The notes beneath the pieces were generated by a model. It was given only the letters and a program-made list of their open reading frames with translations, had not been told where the DNA came from and searched no databases. 64,000 bases of DNA from Chenopodium formosanum (Eukaryota; Streptophyta; Magnoliopsida; Caryophyllales; Amaranthaceae), in NCBI GenBank assembly GCA_024500155.1, contig CM044857.1, positions 1,738,501 to 1,802,500 of the forward strand, given 5' to 3'. Shown in pieces: positions 1-11,421 of this stretch (within the stretch, counting starts at the first letter, position 1; every line of letters begins with the position of its first letter). A program made the position numbers and the translations under genes.

Positions 1-217
1 CTCTATTAAAACTTGGAAGCGCAGGGACAGAGACTTCGACACATCGATGGAAGAGAAGACTGTATTACATGGCAAAAGAAAGAGTGTTGAACATTCTGAT
101 GACGTAGACATGCTTGAGGCAGCAGTTGGGAAGCGGACTAAGTCCATCTCTGGGATGTCTCATCTTTCTACTATTCCGACGGAGGTTGACATGGCTCAAC
201 CCCGCCAATCCCAATGA
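1..217 (+). pseudogene. LINE ORF1 C-terminal tail
   Basis: The open frame from the window edge to a TGA at 215-217 encodes a basic, serine-rich tail ending in a Pro/Gln-rich stretch. In plant L1 LINEs this position is held by the end of the RNA-binding ORF1 protein. Its stop overlaps the ORF2 start at 214-216 in an ATGA arrangement, as in many related elements. The zinc-knuckle part would lie left of the window and cannot be checked. Confidence 0.6.
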
Positions 218-2738
218 GTACTTTATGTTGAAATTGCTGAGGGATGGCTAGCCCTCGTGCAATTCGAGCACTTCGTAAGTTGTGCAATTCTATATCCCCT
301 AATATTTTATTTTTGTTTGAAACAAAGGTGAATAAAACTATTGTTGAAAATAATAAAAGTCGTTTCGGTTTCCCGTATGCTTTTGGTGTTATTAGTATTG
401 GTAAGTCTGGTGGTCTTTGTTTGTACTGGAATAACAATGTGGAATTTTCTCTTGTTTCCTTTTCGCAAAATCATGTGTGTGGGGATGTCAAGATTAGGTC
501 TGGCAAGTCTTGGCATTTTGTTGGATTATATGGCTGGCCGGAATCCGAAAATAAATGCAAGACATGGTCTCTGATTAGAAACTTATGTGATGGTTTTGAT
601 GGTCCGATACTTTTTGGAGATGACTTTAATGAGATTTTATCTTATGATGAAAAGGTAAGGGGGGCGGATAACGAACGAAGGTCTATGCTCGAATTCCGTA
701 ACACTCTCCGAGATTGTGACCTTAATTCTGTGGGTCAGTGGTTTACGTGGGAAAAAGGTTTGACTGTCAACACTCTTATCAGAGAGAGATTGTACCGTTT
801 TGTTGCTAATGGCCCTTGGCTTAATCTTGCTCTAAACCCGGTTGTTGAGAACATGGCTTGCTTAGAATCAGACCACTCCCCAATTTTCCTCAAGCTAGGT
901 GAGCATAGGAAGAAAAAGAAGAGATTTCATTTTGAGACATGTTAGTTGTTAGAAAATGATTGTGTAGAGGTGGTGCATGGCAGGGTGTGGGAGGACGTGT
1001 TGAGGATCGTATTATGTGTATGGCTGATGGTTTGCAAAGTTGGAGTAAGAAGAAATTCAGTGGCCTTGAGTTGCAAATTGAAAAGATTGAGAAAACTCTA
1101 AAAGGAGTCGCAAAGTGAAGATGTTTATGATAATTCTCTTTCAAGGTGTGCCGATCTTGAAAAGCAGCTTGACGCTCTTTTAGATTAGAGAAGCAGGAAG
1201 CTTACTGGTACCTTCGTTCGAGAGCTTCAGAAATTAAGGACGAGGATCATAACACTAAATATTTTCATCACAAAGCCTTGCAGAGAAGGAAGAAAAATGA
1301 AATTCTGGGACTTTTTGACTCAGATGGTGTTTGGCGTGAGGAGGAAGCTGATTTAGAAAAGGTGGCTCAGTCTTTCTACCAAAATCTCTTTACCGCCGGT
1401 ACTCCCTCGGATGATGCTTGTGAGATGGTCCTTAATTCGACAGAACGCCTTATTACTCCAGAAATTAATGCAGAGCTCTTACGCCCTTTCTCAAAAGATG
1501 AAGTTTTTGCCGCTCTCAATCAGATTCACCCTTGCAAGGCCCCAGGTCCTGACGGTATGCATGCTATATTTTTTCAGAAATTTTGGCATATTGTTGGTGA
1601 TGATGTTGCTAGTTTCGTTAGTAATGTTTTGCAGGGTAATGAGTCAATTAGCCCTGTGAATTTTACTAACATTGTTCTTATCCCGAAAGTCCAGTCCCCT
1701 ACTACGATGTCTGAATATAGACATATTGCTCTCTGTAATGTTCTTTACAAAATTGCTTCGAAAGCCATTGTTATGAGACTAAAATCAATTCTCCCTAATT
1801 TTGTTTTGGAGAATCAGAGTGCTTTCATTCCAGGGCGTCTTATTACTGATAATGCCCTTATTGCTCTTGAGGTGTTCTATACTATGAAAATGAGAAGCAA
1901 GGGCAGGAAAGGGACGATTTCTATGAAGCTTGATATGAGTAAGGCTTATGACAGAGTATAATGGAATTTTCTGGAAAAATTGCTTTTGAAGATGGGATTC
2001 GCGGAAAGATGGGTGGATGTTGTCATGGATTGTGTGACCTCTATCAAATATTCGTTTATAATCAATGGAAATGTTTATGGCTCGGTGGTTCTTTCTAGAG
2101 GTCTCCGACAAGAGGACCCCTTATCCCCGTATCTTTTTATTCTTGTGGCAGATGCTTATTTAGTGCTACTTCGGAAAGCTTTGCATGATGGCTCTATTCA
2201 TGGGGCTAAGGCTAGCCGTTGTGGTCCGACTATTTCTCACCTTCTCTTTGCGGACTATAGTCTCCTATTTGCTAGAGCCAACCTAAGGGAGTGCTCGAAA
2301 ATTGTCGAAATTCTTGACATATATGAGCAAGCTTCCGGACAAAAAATTAACTATGAAAAATCGAAGGTCTCCTTTAGTAGGGGAGTTAGTGCAACGTCTA
2401 AGATGAGTTGTTGGGAATCCTAACAATGCGACGATTGGACAATCATGATAAATATCTTGGAGTGCCGATTATAATAGGGAAATCTAAAAAGATGATCTTT
2501 GCGGCCCTTAAAGATAGAATATGGAAGAAATTATCGGGGTGGAAGAAAAAATTTCTTTCAAGAGCGGGGAAGGAGGTGCTCCTAAATTCGGTAATTCAGG
2601 CTATCCCGACTTACATCGTGGGAGTTTATAAAATTTCAGCCGGAGTTATTGATGATATTCATGCCATGATGGCACGGTTTTGGTGGGGGCAAGATGAGGC
2701 CAAAAAACGAGTTCACTTGAAGAGTTGGAAGGATCTAT
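214..2738 (+). pseudogene. LINE ORF2, endonuclease and reverse transcriptase part
   Basis: The frame opens at ATG 214 but has in-frame stops at 229 and 238, then stays open from 244 to 945. That stretch is an apurinic-type endonuclease, with a GDDFNEI catalytic-type motif and a SDHSPI motif near its end. After a broken linker, the reverse transcriptase runs from about 1278 to 2738. It shows the KAPGPDG, FIPGR and DMSKAYDRV landmarks. A TAA at 1959-1961 breaks it in frame and a frameshift falls near 2408-2423. The catalytic Phe-Ala-Asp-Asp box at 2247-2258 reads Phe-Ala-Asp-Tyr, so a metal-binding aspartate is lost. The protein is dead by several independent changes. Confidence 0.9.
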
Positions 2739-4887
2739 TGTAGACACCCAAATGTGTCTCCCAAAAACCAAACCTAGTGATGAATACATTTCACGTCATT
2801 TGATTATCGAACGAAGTGAAAGTGTGAAAAGTCTAGTGATGAGGATGTTTTTATTAAAATATCTCTTCTTTCTGTTTTTGAAAATATTTCTTTTCTTACC
2901 CTATTTGTGAAAAACGTGCATTCCAGTTTAGTTTGGTCCATGATATGGGTCCAATAATAGTGTAGTTGGATGGGGCTTGAAAAGACCTTTCCAACGATAT
3001 ATTATAAGCCCAATTCCGATAAATAATGAGGAAGTTATGGCCAAAATACTAAACTGGGCCCAAACCGGATTTTACCTACGACCCAATGATCATGTGGAGG
3101 GTCCAAAGATTTAATCCTATTCCTAAAGTAATTAGGATTTAATTAGAAGCTTCTATAATTTTCTAAAAGATCTTAATTATCCTTTTTGAAAAGATAAAAT
3201 CATAGAATTTGAAATTCAATAAAAACTTTCCTTTTTAAAAAAACTTTCCTTTTTTAAGTCCTAATTCTATTCGAATTTAAAGATGTTCAAAGACAGTCAG
3301 ATATTATTTTTGTGCCTCATAATCTTTATCCAAATCTTATATGGTTGGATAGATCTTGAAATAATCTTTCCAATGATATATTATAATATTAATTCTGAGC
3401 TATAACGAAAAAGATATGAAAGAAATACGAAACTCTATCGAAAACTGACACCGTCCCACTATTTCGGCCATATCTTGTTATCTACAAAGGATTTTAATAT
3501 GATACTAATTGGGTTGGAAATTAGACTTCAAGAGCTTTTCAACGACATATTATATGACTTATTTGGACTTCTGGATCAAAAGATATGATAAAAACAAAAT
3601 CTACAAAAACTGCTGACCGACGAGTTTTATTTCGATTTGAATTTGGATTCATTTCTTATTCTTCGATTCTCTTTTTTCCTATAAATAGAGGTCATATCTC
3701 CCTTTTTTGAATCATTAACAATCAACAATCATCATCTCTCTCTTTCTCTCTCTAAAGCTAGAAGCTTTCTTTCTCTCTATTCTTTTTCTAAACCTTGCCT
3801 CTCACAAAATTCCACATTCATTGGTTCTAGACACACTTAGCCAAGTTCGAAGTTGCCTTCGCCCTAGACGTGAAAGGTTTGATATTTCTGAGGGTTTGGT
3901 CCCAAATTCCTATTTCAATTATTTAATTTAATTGTTTTATTATTTTCCTTGAAGTTACTAACGTGTGTATTTTGTTATTAGAAAGAGATACGAGGCATTG
4001 AAGTAAGTGCTTTAATTGTTTCATTGATATTATGATATAAAAATCATGTTTAGATTGTTTTGTTGATTCCTAGTATCATGTTAGGATGTTTTATTGCTTC
4101 CTAGTATGATATTTAGGGTGATTTGCTTATATCAATTATGATTTCTAGGATGCTTCCTATTTTCTTTCCTAATAGCATGTTAGTATCATGTTAGGGATAA
4201 AGCTTTGATTTTTATTGCTTAATGACATGCTAGGATTTGTTATTAATCTTGTTAGTATCTTGCCTAGGATCTTGCTAATAATATTATGCTTTAACATGAT
4301 TATTTTAATCATGATTATTATGATTATGATTATAATTATAATTATGATGATTATTATGTTTCTTGATATTTATTATTTATTATTATTGCTTGATCACGCC
4401 TTTTATGCATGTTTAAAGGGAATTTGTACTTGTAATCACGCTTAATAAGATAATTAATAATGTTGTTTAGAGTTAATTTGATTATAATTCAAGTGATCGC
4501 CAATAATAGTTTTATTTGTGCATTAAATTCAACCAACATAGATTAAACAGGTTTAGGGTTAATCTATTGATTGCATGTTAGTCAGAAAGCGCACATGGAT
4601 ACGAGAAGAATAAAGTGGAGGCCTATTATTAGGGCAGGTTTAATCTCTTTTAGGTTGAATTTGTACCTTCATCCCCGAACTTCCAGTCTTGGTTCCAGAC
4701 CTATTGGAGTTGACGATCTCATGGATCGTTAAGGGGTGTAACCTTCCCCTGTGAACGGTTTACAAGTTCCTAAAACTTGTTGGCGACTCTTTTGCTCTAG
4801 ATTCCTTCCCTTTGGACGCCACCATGCTTAAGTGTATGATCACAGTGGGGCTTAAGTTTGGGATAATGGCTTGAAATATTCCCTACA
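2739..4887 (+). mobile_element. Solo LTR of a Ty3-type retrotransposon
   Basis: The segment begins TGTAG and ends CTACA, a perfect 5-bp inverted end of the TG...CA type. It is flanked by TCTAT (2734-2738) and CCTAT (4888-4892), a 5-bp target duplication with one change. Removing it restores the host LINE frame. It holds a TATA box at 3680-3687 followed by a pyrimidine-rich leader (CT repeats at 3735-3790). No internal coding region or second LTR is present, so it is a solo LTR left by recombination. Its great length and the 'ggcgactc' stretch near its end suggest the Ty3 Tat/Retand group. That lineage call is tentative. Confidence 0.85.
3680..3687 (+). promoter_or_regulatory. TATA box of the solo LTR
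   Basis: TATAAATA stands in an AT-rich context followed at the expected distance by a pyrimidine-rich leader. This marks the likely U3/R border and gives the plus orientation of the LTR. Confidence 0.6.
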
Positions 4888-6402
4888 CCTATGTACTCCC
4901 AAATTCTTAGGGGGTATGGGCTTTAGAGATTTAAGAGTGTTCAATGATGCTCTCCTTGGGCGCTAAGCTTGGTGAATTGCCACCAATCCCGATTCCCTTT
5001 TGAATAAAGTACTTAGTGCTAAGTACTATAAAGGAAAGAGCTTTCTTGATGCTAATCTAGGTGTGGGGAGAAGCTTCTCATGGCACAGCATTTGGTCTTC
5101 GAAGAGTTTGATCAAAGAAGGAATGGTTTGGCGTATTGGCAATGGTTCAAATGTGAATATTTGGGCTGACCCTTGGCTTACCAGTGGGGAGAGTAGATTC
5201 ATCACTACTCCTTAGTCGGAAGATGTTTCTTAGGTGAGCGACTTGATCGACCACTCTCTGAGGGAGTGGGATATCAATCGGATTGAAAGCCTATTCAATG
5301 GGGACGATGTGCATAACATCCTTGCTCTGCCCCTAAGCTCAATTGGCAACCCCGACACTATCTCATGGGCTTTTTCGATGGATGGTAATTATCGGTGAAA
5401 ACGGCTTATATGATCGAGAAAGGTTGCAATCTTGATAACTTTCACAAGGCATGGATTGAAATCTGGAGCCTAGATAAGGTCCGACACTTTCTCTAGTGTA
5501 TTTGTACAGGTACCCTTCCTGCTAGTGCATATCTTAATTACAGACATATGTCTGACTTCTCAGACTGTCTGTGGTGTGTAAACTGCCTTAAAACTGTGTG
5601 CCACGCCTTATTTGACTGCCCAACTGTGCGTGATCTTTGGGTGGAGTGTGATTGCGTTGAAATGTCCATTTGGCCTTTTGGTATGTCATTCTTAGACTTA
5701 ATTGTCTCATGGTTTAAGCTGGACATTAAGAAGAAATGCAGGGGAGCTTTTCTTTTGTGGAATATATGGTTCAGAAAAAATGAAATGATTTTTAATGTCA
5801 AGGAATTGTATCATCCCACAATCAATGATCAAGTCTTTCGTCTAGCTGCTGATTGTATGGCTTACACAAAGAAAATATATGGAGGCATTAGGAAACGCTC
5901 CTGCAGCAGCTCAAAGACTTGGAAAGGCTCGCTAGTAGGGACCATTAAGCTCAACTGCGATGCCTCCTTGAGTGAAGATGGGTGGATTGGGACGGGGGTA
6001 GTGGCCATAAATCATCAGGGTGAGGTCCTCTTTGCTACTACACGTCGAAATAGGGCACATTGGCCTCCAATCATTGCGGAGGGAAAGGCTATGCATTTTG
6101 CTCTGAAACTGGCCAAGCGCTTCAACCTTTCGAGCATCCTTATTGAAACTAACTATGAAGTTCTCGTCAATCAGCTGTGCAAGGGTTCTATCTTCTTCTC
6201 TGATTTAGACACTTTTTTAGATGATATTTTGTTTTCTAGTTCCTCTTTTATGTTTGTTAATTGGAGTCATGTTAAGCGTAGTGGGAATGTTGTTACCCAT
6301 AATCTAGCTCGCTTAACGCCCTTTGGTAGTGAACAAATTTGGGAAAACCATAGCCCTTGTGAGGTTTCTCCGTATGTATTGATGGATAAATTATCTATAT
6401 AA
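4888..6402 (+). pseudogene. LINE ORF2, C-terminal zinc-binding and RNase H part
   Basis: This is the continuation of ORF2 on the far side of the solo LTR. 4888-5215 and 5220-5540 hold the linker typical of plant LINEs, with several stops. 5548-6402 is open and holds the Cys/His-rich reverse-transcriptase-associated region, followed by an RNase H domain. The RNase H part starts near 5940 with an NCDASL motif and has a conserved glutamate in AEGKAM. The usual ESD site reads ETN, so a catalytic Asp is missing. The late His-Asn-Ala-Arg motif near 6298-6310 is still readable. The frame ends at TAA 6400-6402. Confidence 0.85.
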
Positions 6403-6469
6403 GGTTCCGATTACTTGTTCTCAAAATAAAAAATTAATAGTTAATTAAAAATTGATAATCAAACCTACA

Positions 6470-6923
6470 TCTATACTTATATATTAAAAAGCATTCCTAA
6501 AACAGAATATGTTCCACGTGTCACTTTTTTTTAAGTTCGACATGTCAGCAATATGTGCCACATGTCACTATAAACATGGCATGTCACCCTCACAACATGT
6601 ATTAGGTTTGCATCTAAAAAATGCTTATAATAAGACTTGAACTCAAGATCAACAAGTTTTAAGTTACAAGTCTTACCACTTTAGCCATTTATTAATTGTG
6701 TTTTTTATCCAACAAAATTATAGTTAACTTAGATAAGTTAATCTATGGCTTATTATACTATTTGTTTCCATTATGTAATGATTGAGTTTGACAACTAAAA
6801 AATGTTTATAGCAAGACTTACACTCGAAAGTAACAAGTCTTACTATCTATACAATCAAACTAGATTAGTAAACTAGACAAGTACAAACTAGCAACTCGGG
6901 ACATTGCCCGGACCACACACTAG
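6470..6923 (+). mobile_element. Non-autonomous Helitron, 454 bp
   Basis: It starts TCTATACTTATATATTAAAA and ends in CTAG (6920-6923). It sits between an A (6469) and a T (6924), as Helitrons do, with no target duplication. A short hairpin precedes the end: CGGG 6897-6900 pairs with CCCG 6907-6910 across a 6-base loop, nine bases before CTAG. The interior is AT-rich and encodes nothing. Movement would depend on a Rep/helicase protein supplied by another element by rolling-circle transfer. Confidence 0.85.
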
Positions 6924-7363
6924 TTTTAAGATTAAACCATGAAAATATGCACTATATAAATAAAAGGAACAAATAAGAACAAGTCCTATTATTAGCCTTG
7001 GAGAAAATACATGTTAATATGCCATATAAACTTTGCTCGTTTATATGGGGGCGGAATGGTCATTTCAGGCATTTTAGTAAGGGTATGGACGTCAACTTGA
7101 GAAAATACAGATGGACGCAAACTAACGACGTCAATTCAGCTCTATTTCGTCCCGTTCATAACATTGAGATTGATCCCGTTTTGTTTCGAGTTGACCTTGG
7201 TTGGGATTAATTGCAATCCAGGGTTGATAGGGGGAGTTTTTGGTTAGGATTATTTGAAAACCCATTGTTGGCGGCGAAATTCAAAGTCGGAGTCAGAGGT
7301 GAACGGTGCCTTGGGTGAGCAATTCTTCTATAAACCGCCTGAATTGACAGTATACTGTAGCTG
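6924..7363. other. Noncoding spacer
   Basis: No gene is supported here. A 70-codon open frame at 6998-7210 has no recognisable domain. The sequence is moderately G-rich in its second half and may be the 5' flank of the decayed gene at 8262, but I see no clear promoter. Confidence 0.4.
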
Positions 7364-7556
7364 GTGGCGCGTTGGGTCTGCAATCATCCAGTAGGGTGAA
7401 CATTGTTGGTGGCGCGTTGGGTCTGCAATAATCCAGTAGGGCGAACATTGTTGGTGGCGCGTTGGGTCTGTAATCATCCAGTAGGGCGAACATTGTTGGT
7501 GGCGCGTTGGGTCTGCAATCATCCAGTAGGGCGAACATTGTTGGTGGCGCGTTGGA
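7364..7556. repeat. 45-bp minisatellite, four full copies plus a partial
   Basis: Near-identical copies begin at 7364, 7409, 7454, 7499 and 7544 (the last partial). Each starts with GTGGCGCGTTGG. Differences are single bases. Because 45 is a multiple of three, the minus strand stays open and would give a 15-residue repeat containing APPTMFALLD. No promoter or wider gene supports that protein, so the open frame is most likely a by-product of the unit length. Confidence 0.95.
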
Positions 7557-8261
7557 CCTAGCAATCCGCCAGTAGTAAGGTATGTTTCGTATCATTTTAT
7601 AGATTTTATTTGGGGGTAGATGTAGGAAACTGGTTTAATTTGGGGTAGAATTACTTGTTGGAACTGTTTGATTGTGGATAGCAAGCCGATTTATTGGTTG
7701 TTCTGTGATTTAGGGTTATTAGATTGCACTTATTAGAATGATAATCCGATTTATTGGTTGGTATTTGATTTAGGGTTTTAAGATTGCACTTATTACAATG
7801 ATGCGTACTGTCAAAATTAATTGCTATGGCTTGTCAATTGTGTTCTATTGTATTGAATTCATGTTCCTCTTGATTCAACTGCTAACTTAGTATTTGGTAT
7901 GGATCGAGTGATGTTAGCATTTGGTTCTTAGATTGCACTTAAAATTAAGGTGGAACAAAACAACCAATAGAGCAAGCTTGATATTCATACAAAATCGGCT
8001 TCAACACAACTATGGAAAATACACTGTAATTAACACAAGCTAACACTTGATGTTACTCTAAGAATTGTTGCAATTGCTATGGAGTCAACTGTGTTTTATT
8101 GTATTGAAGTCATGGTCCTCTATGTTCAATTAGATAGTAGTAATTGTTATGGATTGAGTTATGTAAGATTAGATTATGGATTCAATGTGCTTTGGAGTAG
8201 TACATAGCAGTATAATAAGTCCAACAGTGGAGGGATGAAGGTGTACATTAATTTCTGGTAC
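7557..8261. other. Noncoding stretch with a short direct repeat
   Basis: AT-rich and without coding evidence. Two related stretches of about 60 bases, near 7682-7735 and 7741-7795, share 'ccgatttattggttg' and 'ttagattgcacttatta', indicating an old local duplication. It probably contains the 5' untranslated region or promoter of the decayed gene beginning near 8262. Confidence 0.4.
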
Positions 8262-10860
8262 ATGCAGCTGTTGGCAAGAAGTACGGAATCAATGGGGAGT
8301 TTGAAACGGAAGCGCAAAATGTCCAGCAATGGAAATGATTCTGAGGTAATGTATGGTAGAATTATTCATTATTAATCAAGAGTGATTTGTGGAAGTAAAT
8401 AAATCATTTTGAATATGTCATTGTTAGGGTGGGATTGCACCTCCACTGAAGAAGCTGTCTCCGGAGTTATTCAAGGTAATCTAAACAATTAACATTGGGG
8501 TAAATGACACTTTAACACAACTAAGGGGCTTATGTATTGGAATGATTTAGGATGATTCGTTAGGTGTTGGTGGGGGTGGGAAAAGGAAAGGGGAGGTGTT
8601 GCTACGCCATGAGAAGGCTAGATGCAGGGTAAGTGGATAATTTGCTATTAATTAAAATTTCTTTAAATAAGCTAAATTTCTTGGTTAAGTTTTTTACTAA
8701 TAATTTAAAAGTTTTGGTTTTATTTGTTGGATTTTTATTATTTCAGCCCGCGAATACAAGTTGTCGGATAGAGTCCTTTGGAAAAATATGCCAAACTTTT
8801 GATGACAAACGTAAGAGGTGGGTTGGGGAAATGGGGTTTGGTGGTCTTTTAAAAATTGGATCCGTGTTGAATCTCCCAAGGCAGTTGTCATATTGGCTTA
8901 TGACTCGTATAGATCCCTTCAATTGTACGCTTACCTGCTGAGACGGTAGAGTTTTTAGGCTATCTCAAAATCAGGTTCACTGGGTACTTGGAATTCCAAA
9001 CGGGGGAATTCTTGTTCCCACTTACAAAACTCTGGGTAGTGATATATTGAAGAAGCTAAATGGGTTAATGGCGAGTTATGGTAAATCCTGGAATACGAAG
9101 TCCATTAGAACTGGTAGAGAGTACGTATTTGAGGGTATTCCAGTGAATGGTGACCTCATTGCTCGGGTGGAGGGAAAATGGGATGAAGATTAGGAGGAAG
9201 AGTTCAAGACTCTGTTTTTATTGTTGTCGCTACAGATGTTGTTATGTTCTACTCAGTCATCCAGATTGGCTGCAGATGTAGTACCATCATTAACTTGTGC
9301 TTGTAAAGCTGCTGAATATGATTGGTGTAGCCTTGTTCTGAAGAAGCTCATGGACAATGTTGTAATGTTTACCCGGCGGTTTTACTCATCAGGTTTTGCT
9401 AGTGGCTGTGGTGGTTGTCTCATATTTTTGGTGGTATGTGATTTATTTTAATTTTTCTCCTTTGGGTTGTTATGAAGTGTACTCCAAGTAAGACATTAGT
9501 TTGTTTTGTGTTACAGGTTATGTATTTAGATCGACTAGATAGACATCCTGTGCAGTGAGGCTATTTCCCGAGGTTGGAGGTCTGGAACATGGAAGAGATA
9601 CGTATGGCTATTAGAGAAGATCGTATTCCGGGGGGAGACTTTGGTCAACTTGGGGTAAGTACATATAATATGGCTATTGTACCTTGTTTTCCATGGTTAA
9701 ATTATTTTTGTTGTGATGTTGTAGATGTTGGATGTGGCTTATGGTGAAACACATCCTACCGAAGCAAGGGATACAAATGGGCCAGAGGGGTCACAACAGG
9801 TTCATAGAACTGGCAGTGTGAGTGTTTGTTATAGGAGTAAGGATGCACGAAGAAGGACCCCCAAAAATAAGAGAAAATGTATGAAGACAACCAGTGTGAG
9901 TAAAGCAAAGGCTGATTTAAGTTGTCAGGGGCACGGTAATTTTTGGAAGAAGTCCAATTCACCATGCACAGACAATATGTGTTGGATGAACAATGCAGAT
10001 GTATTATCTTTTAGACTTGAGTTGTTGAAGAGGTATCAGAGATGTAGTTAGATATTCCTGTATATGTATTGTAAGAAGTTAGTCATTTGGTTATTTTTTC
10101 TGAAGTAATATTTGGTGTAAATAGGTGGATATCAGCTGAAGCTATTTCCAAACTACAATCAATAACCTCTGGAGTAAGTATGCCACTGTTATTCTTATTG
10201 TGTCCTTGAAACAAAAATTCTTACCTTTGTCTTTATGCCAAAGGTTTTTAGGATGCTGTACGGATTGGGTTTGCCGTATTCTGGAGGTCCATCTGTATGT
10301 TGTTCACTGCTGGTTAGTTTTTTTGTTTTCCATATAATGTCATTGTTGTAGGTTTCTAGCTGAACAATGACAACAATAAACATACAGGGCGATGTGGTAT
10401 TTTTTGCTGGTGGCAATGGTGCTAAATCTATGGCAAGAGCTTCCATTAATCGGTTGCTACGTAGTCAATGTTGTTCTTACTTGGCCATTGTTTCTGAGGT
10501 TCAAGCAGCTTCAGTGTTCGAGTCTCCTATACTGTCAACCGTTTGTGTTGTGGCCAAATCTAGACGTGTATCAGAACTGTCTTTCATTCACGCAGATTCA
10601 AGAACGCCAAACTATAAGGTCATAAAGCGGGTAAGTGGTTACATGCATTTGTTTTTAATACACCATTGGAACTGGATGCCGTCAGTTTGATGTTTACTGA
10701 CTGTTTAGCACTCCTATTTGCAGGTTGAAAACGTGTACCATGAAATTGAGGTATTATTCGGAAACGGGTTATTGTTCCCTTACAACACGAGGAATGTGAT
10801 TATTAATAATGATATTAAGTGCATCAAATGCGGTGGAGACAACCAAGTATTACCAATATG
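8262..10860 (+). pseudogene. Decayed multi-exon gene of a TE-associated plant family (DUF1985/Ulp1-type)
   Basis: Exons with good GT-AG borders can be traced: 8262-8345, 8428-8475, about 8551-8630, 8747 onward to about 9433, about 9518-9655, then 9724 onward. The main exon has a WVGEMGFGGLL motif, an LPRQLSYWL motif, then HWVLGIPNGG. This pattern is found in the large plant family that often travels with Ulp1-type proteases in MULE-like transposons. Three in-frame stops break it: TGA near 8939, TAG near 9191 and TGA near 9557, the last in a motif that normally reads PVQWG. No protease domain is recognisable downstream. The family name rests on remembered motif patterns, so the call is moderate. 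Confidence 0.6.
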
Positions 10861-11421
10861 ATGTTGGTGCAGTACAAATAAAATCTGCTGCTTATGTATT
10901 CTTAGAATTAGATTGTTGAACTACTGGGCTGTGTATGGGCTATGTGTAACGAAATCATAAATGGCCTTTATATGGGCTTCGTGTATGGGCTCCTTATGTA
11001 TTAAATATGGGCTATGTTATGGGCTGCTTATGTATTAAATATGGGCTATGTTATGGGCTGCTTATGTATTAAATATGGGCTATGTGTAACGACCTCAAAA
11101 ATGGGCTTTATATGGCCTCGTGTTATCGTTATCATTTGTTGGCCGTCGATCAAATAAAAACAAATAATTTGGTTGTACCTCAGAAACAAAGGCCCTGTTA
11201 TAATGACTGGATCATAGGCATAATAATGGGTTGTTTTAAATGGGTCGGACCAATTTCATGTACATTTAGAATTATAAAGTCCATGTGAACATTTCGCAGC
11301 AAAGTACTTTAACATCTATTGCCCAACAATATTGATAAGATAGATATCGCAATAGTTAGGATTGTTTACAAACTAGATGGTTCATAAGAAAACACGAACT
11401 AATACCAAATTACTATATACA
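10861..11421. other. Spacer with short tandem repeats
   Basis: Noncoding. It holds the 34-bp repeat listed separately and otherwise AT-rich sequence. A 68-codon plus-strand frame (11082-11288) has no recognisable content. Confidence 0.4.
10984..11090. repeat. 34-bp tandem repeat, about three copies
   Basis: Full copies lie at 11007-11040 and 11041-11074, with partial copies before (10984-11006) and after. Each carries GGGCTATGTTATGGGCTGC followed by TTATGTATTAAAT. The copies are nearly identical, so the array is recent. Confidence 0.9.

Larger units (their letters stand above)
1..6433 (+). mobile_element. L1-type LINE, decayed, interrupted by a solo LTR
   Basis: A non-LTR retrotransposon in the plus orientation, entering from the left edge. 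Its parts appear in the usual order: tail of ORF1, endonuclease, reverse transcriptase, zinc-binding reverse-transcriptase-associated region and RNase H. An AT-rich, A-rich tail lies near 6420-6433. Nonsense codons and frameshifts occur throughout. A 2149-bp solo LTR (2739-4887) splits the region after the reverse transcriptase. Without that insert, the flanking reading frames join directly at the target site. The element cannot now encode a working protein. Such elements normally copy themselves by target-primed reverse transcription. Confidence 0.93.

Noticed and set aside
4215..4445. 76-codon frame in the solo LTR
   Set aside because: Ile/Met-rich translation of an AT-rich GATTAT-type repeat, with a non-ATG start.
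7293..7595. Minus-strand repeat protein, or a CRISPR-like array
   Set aside because: The array is a gapless 45-bp minisatellite with no unique spacers, in a plant genome. The frame is open because 45 is divisible by three.
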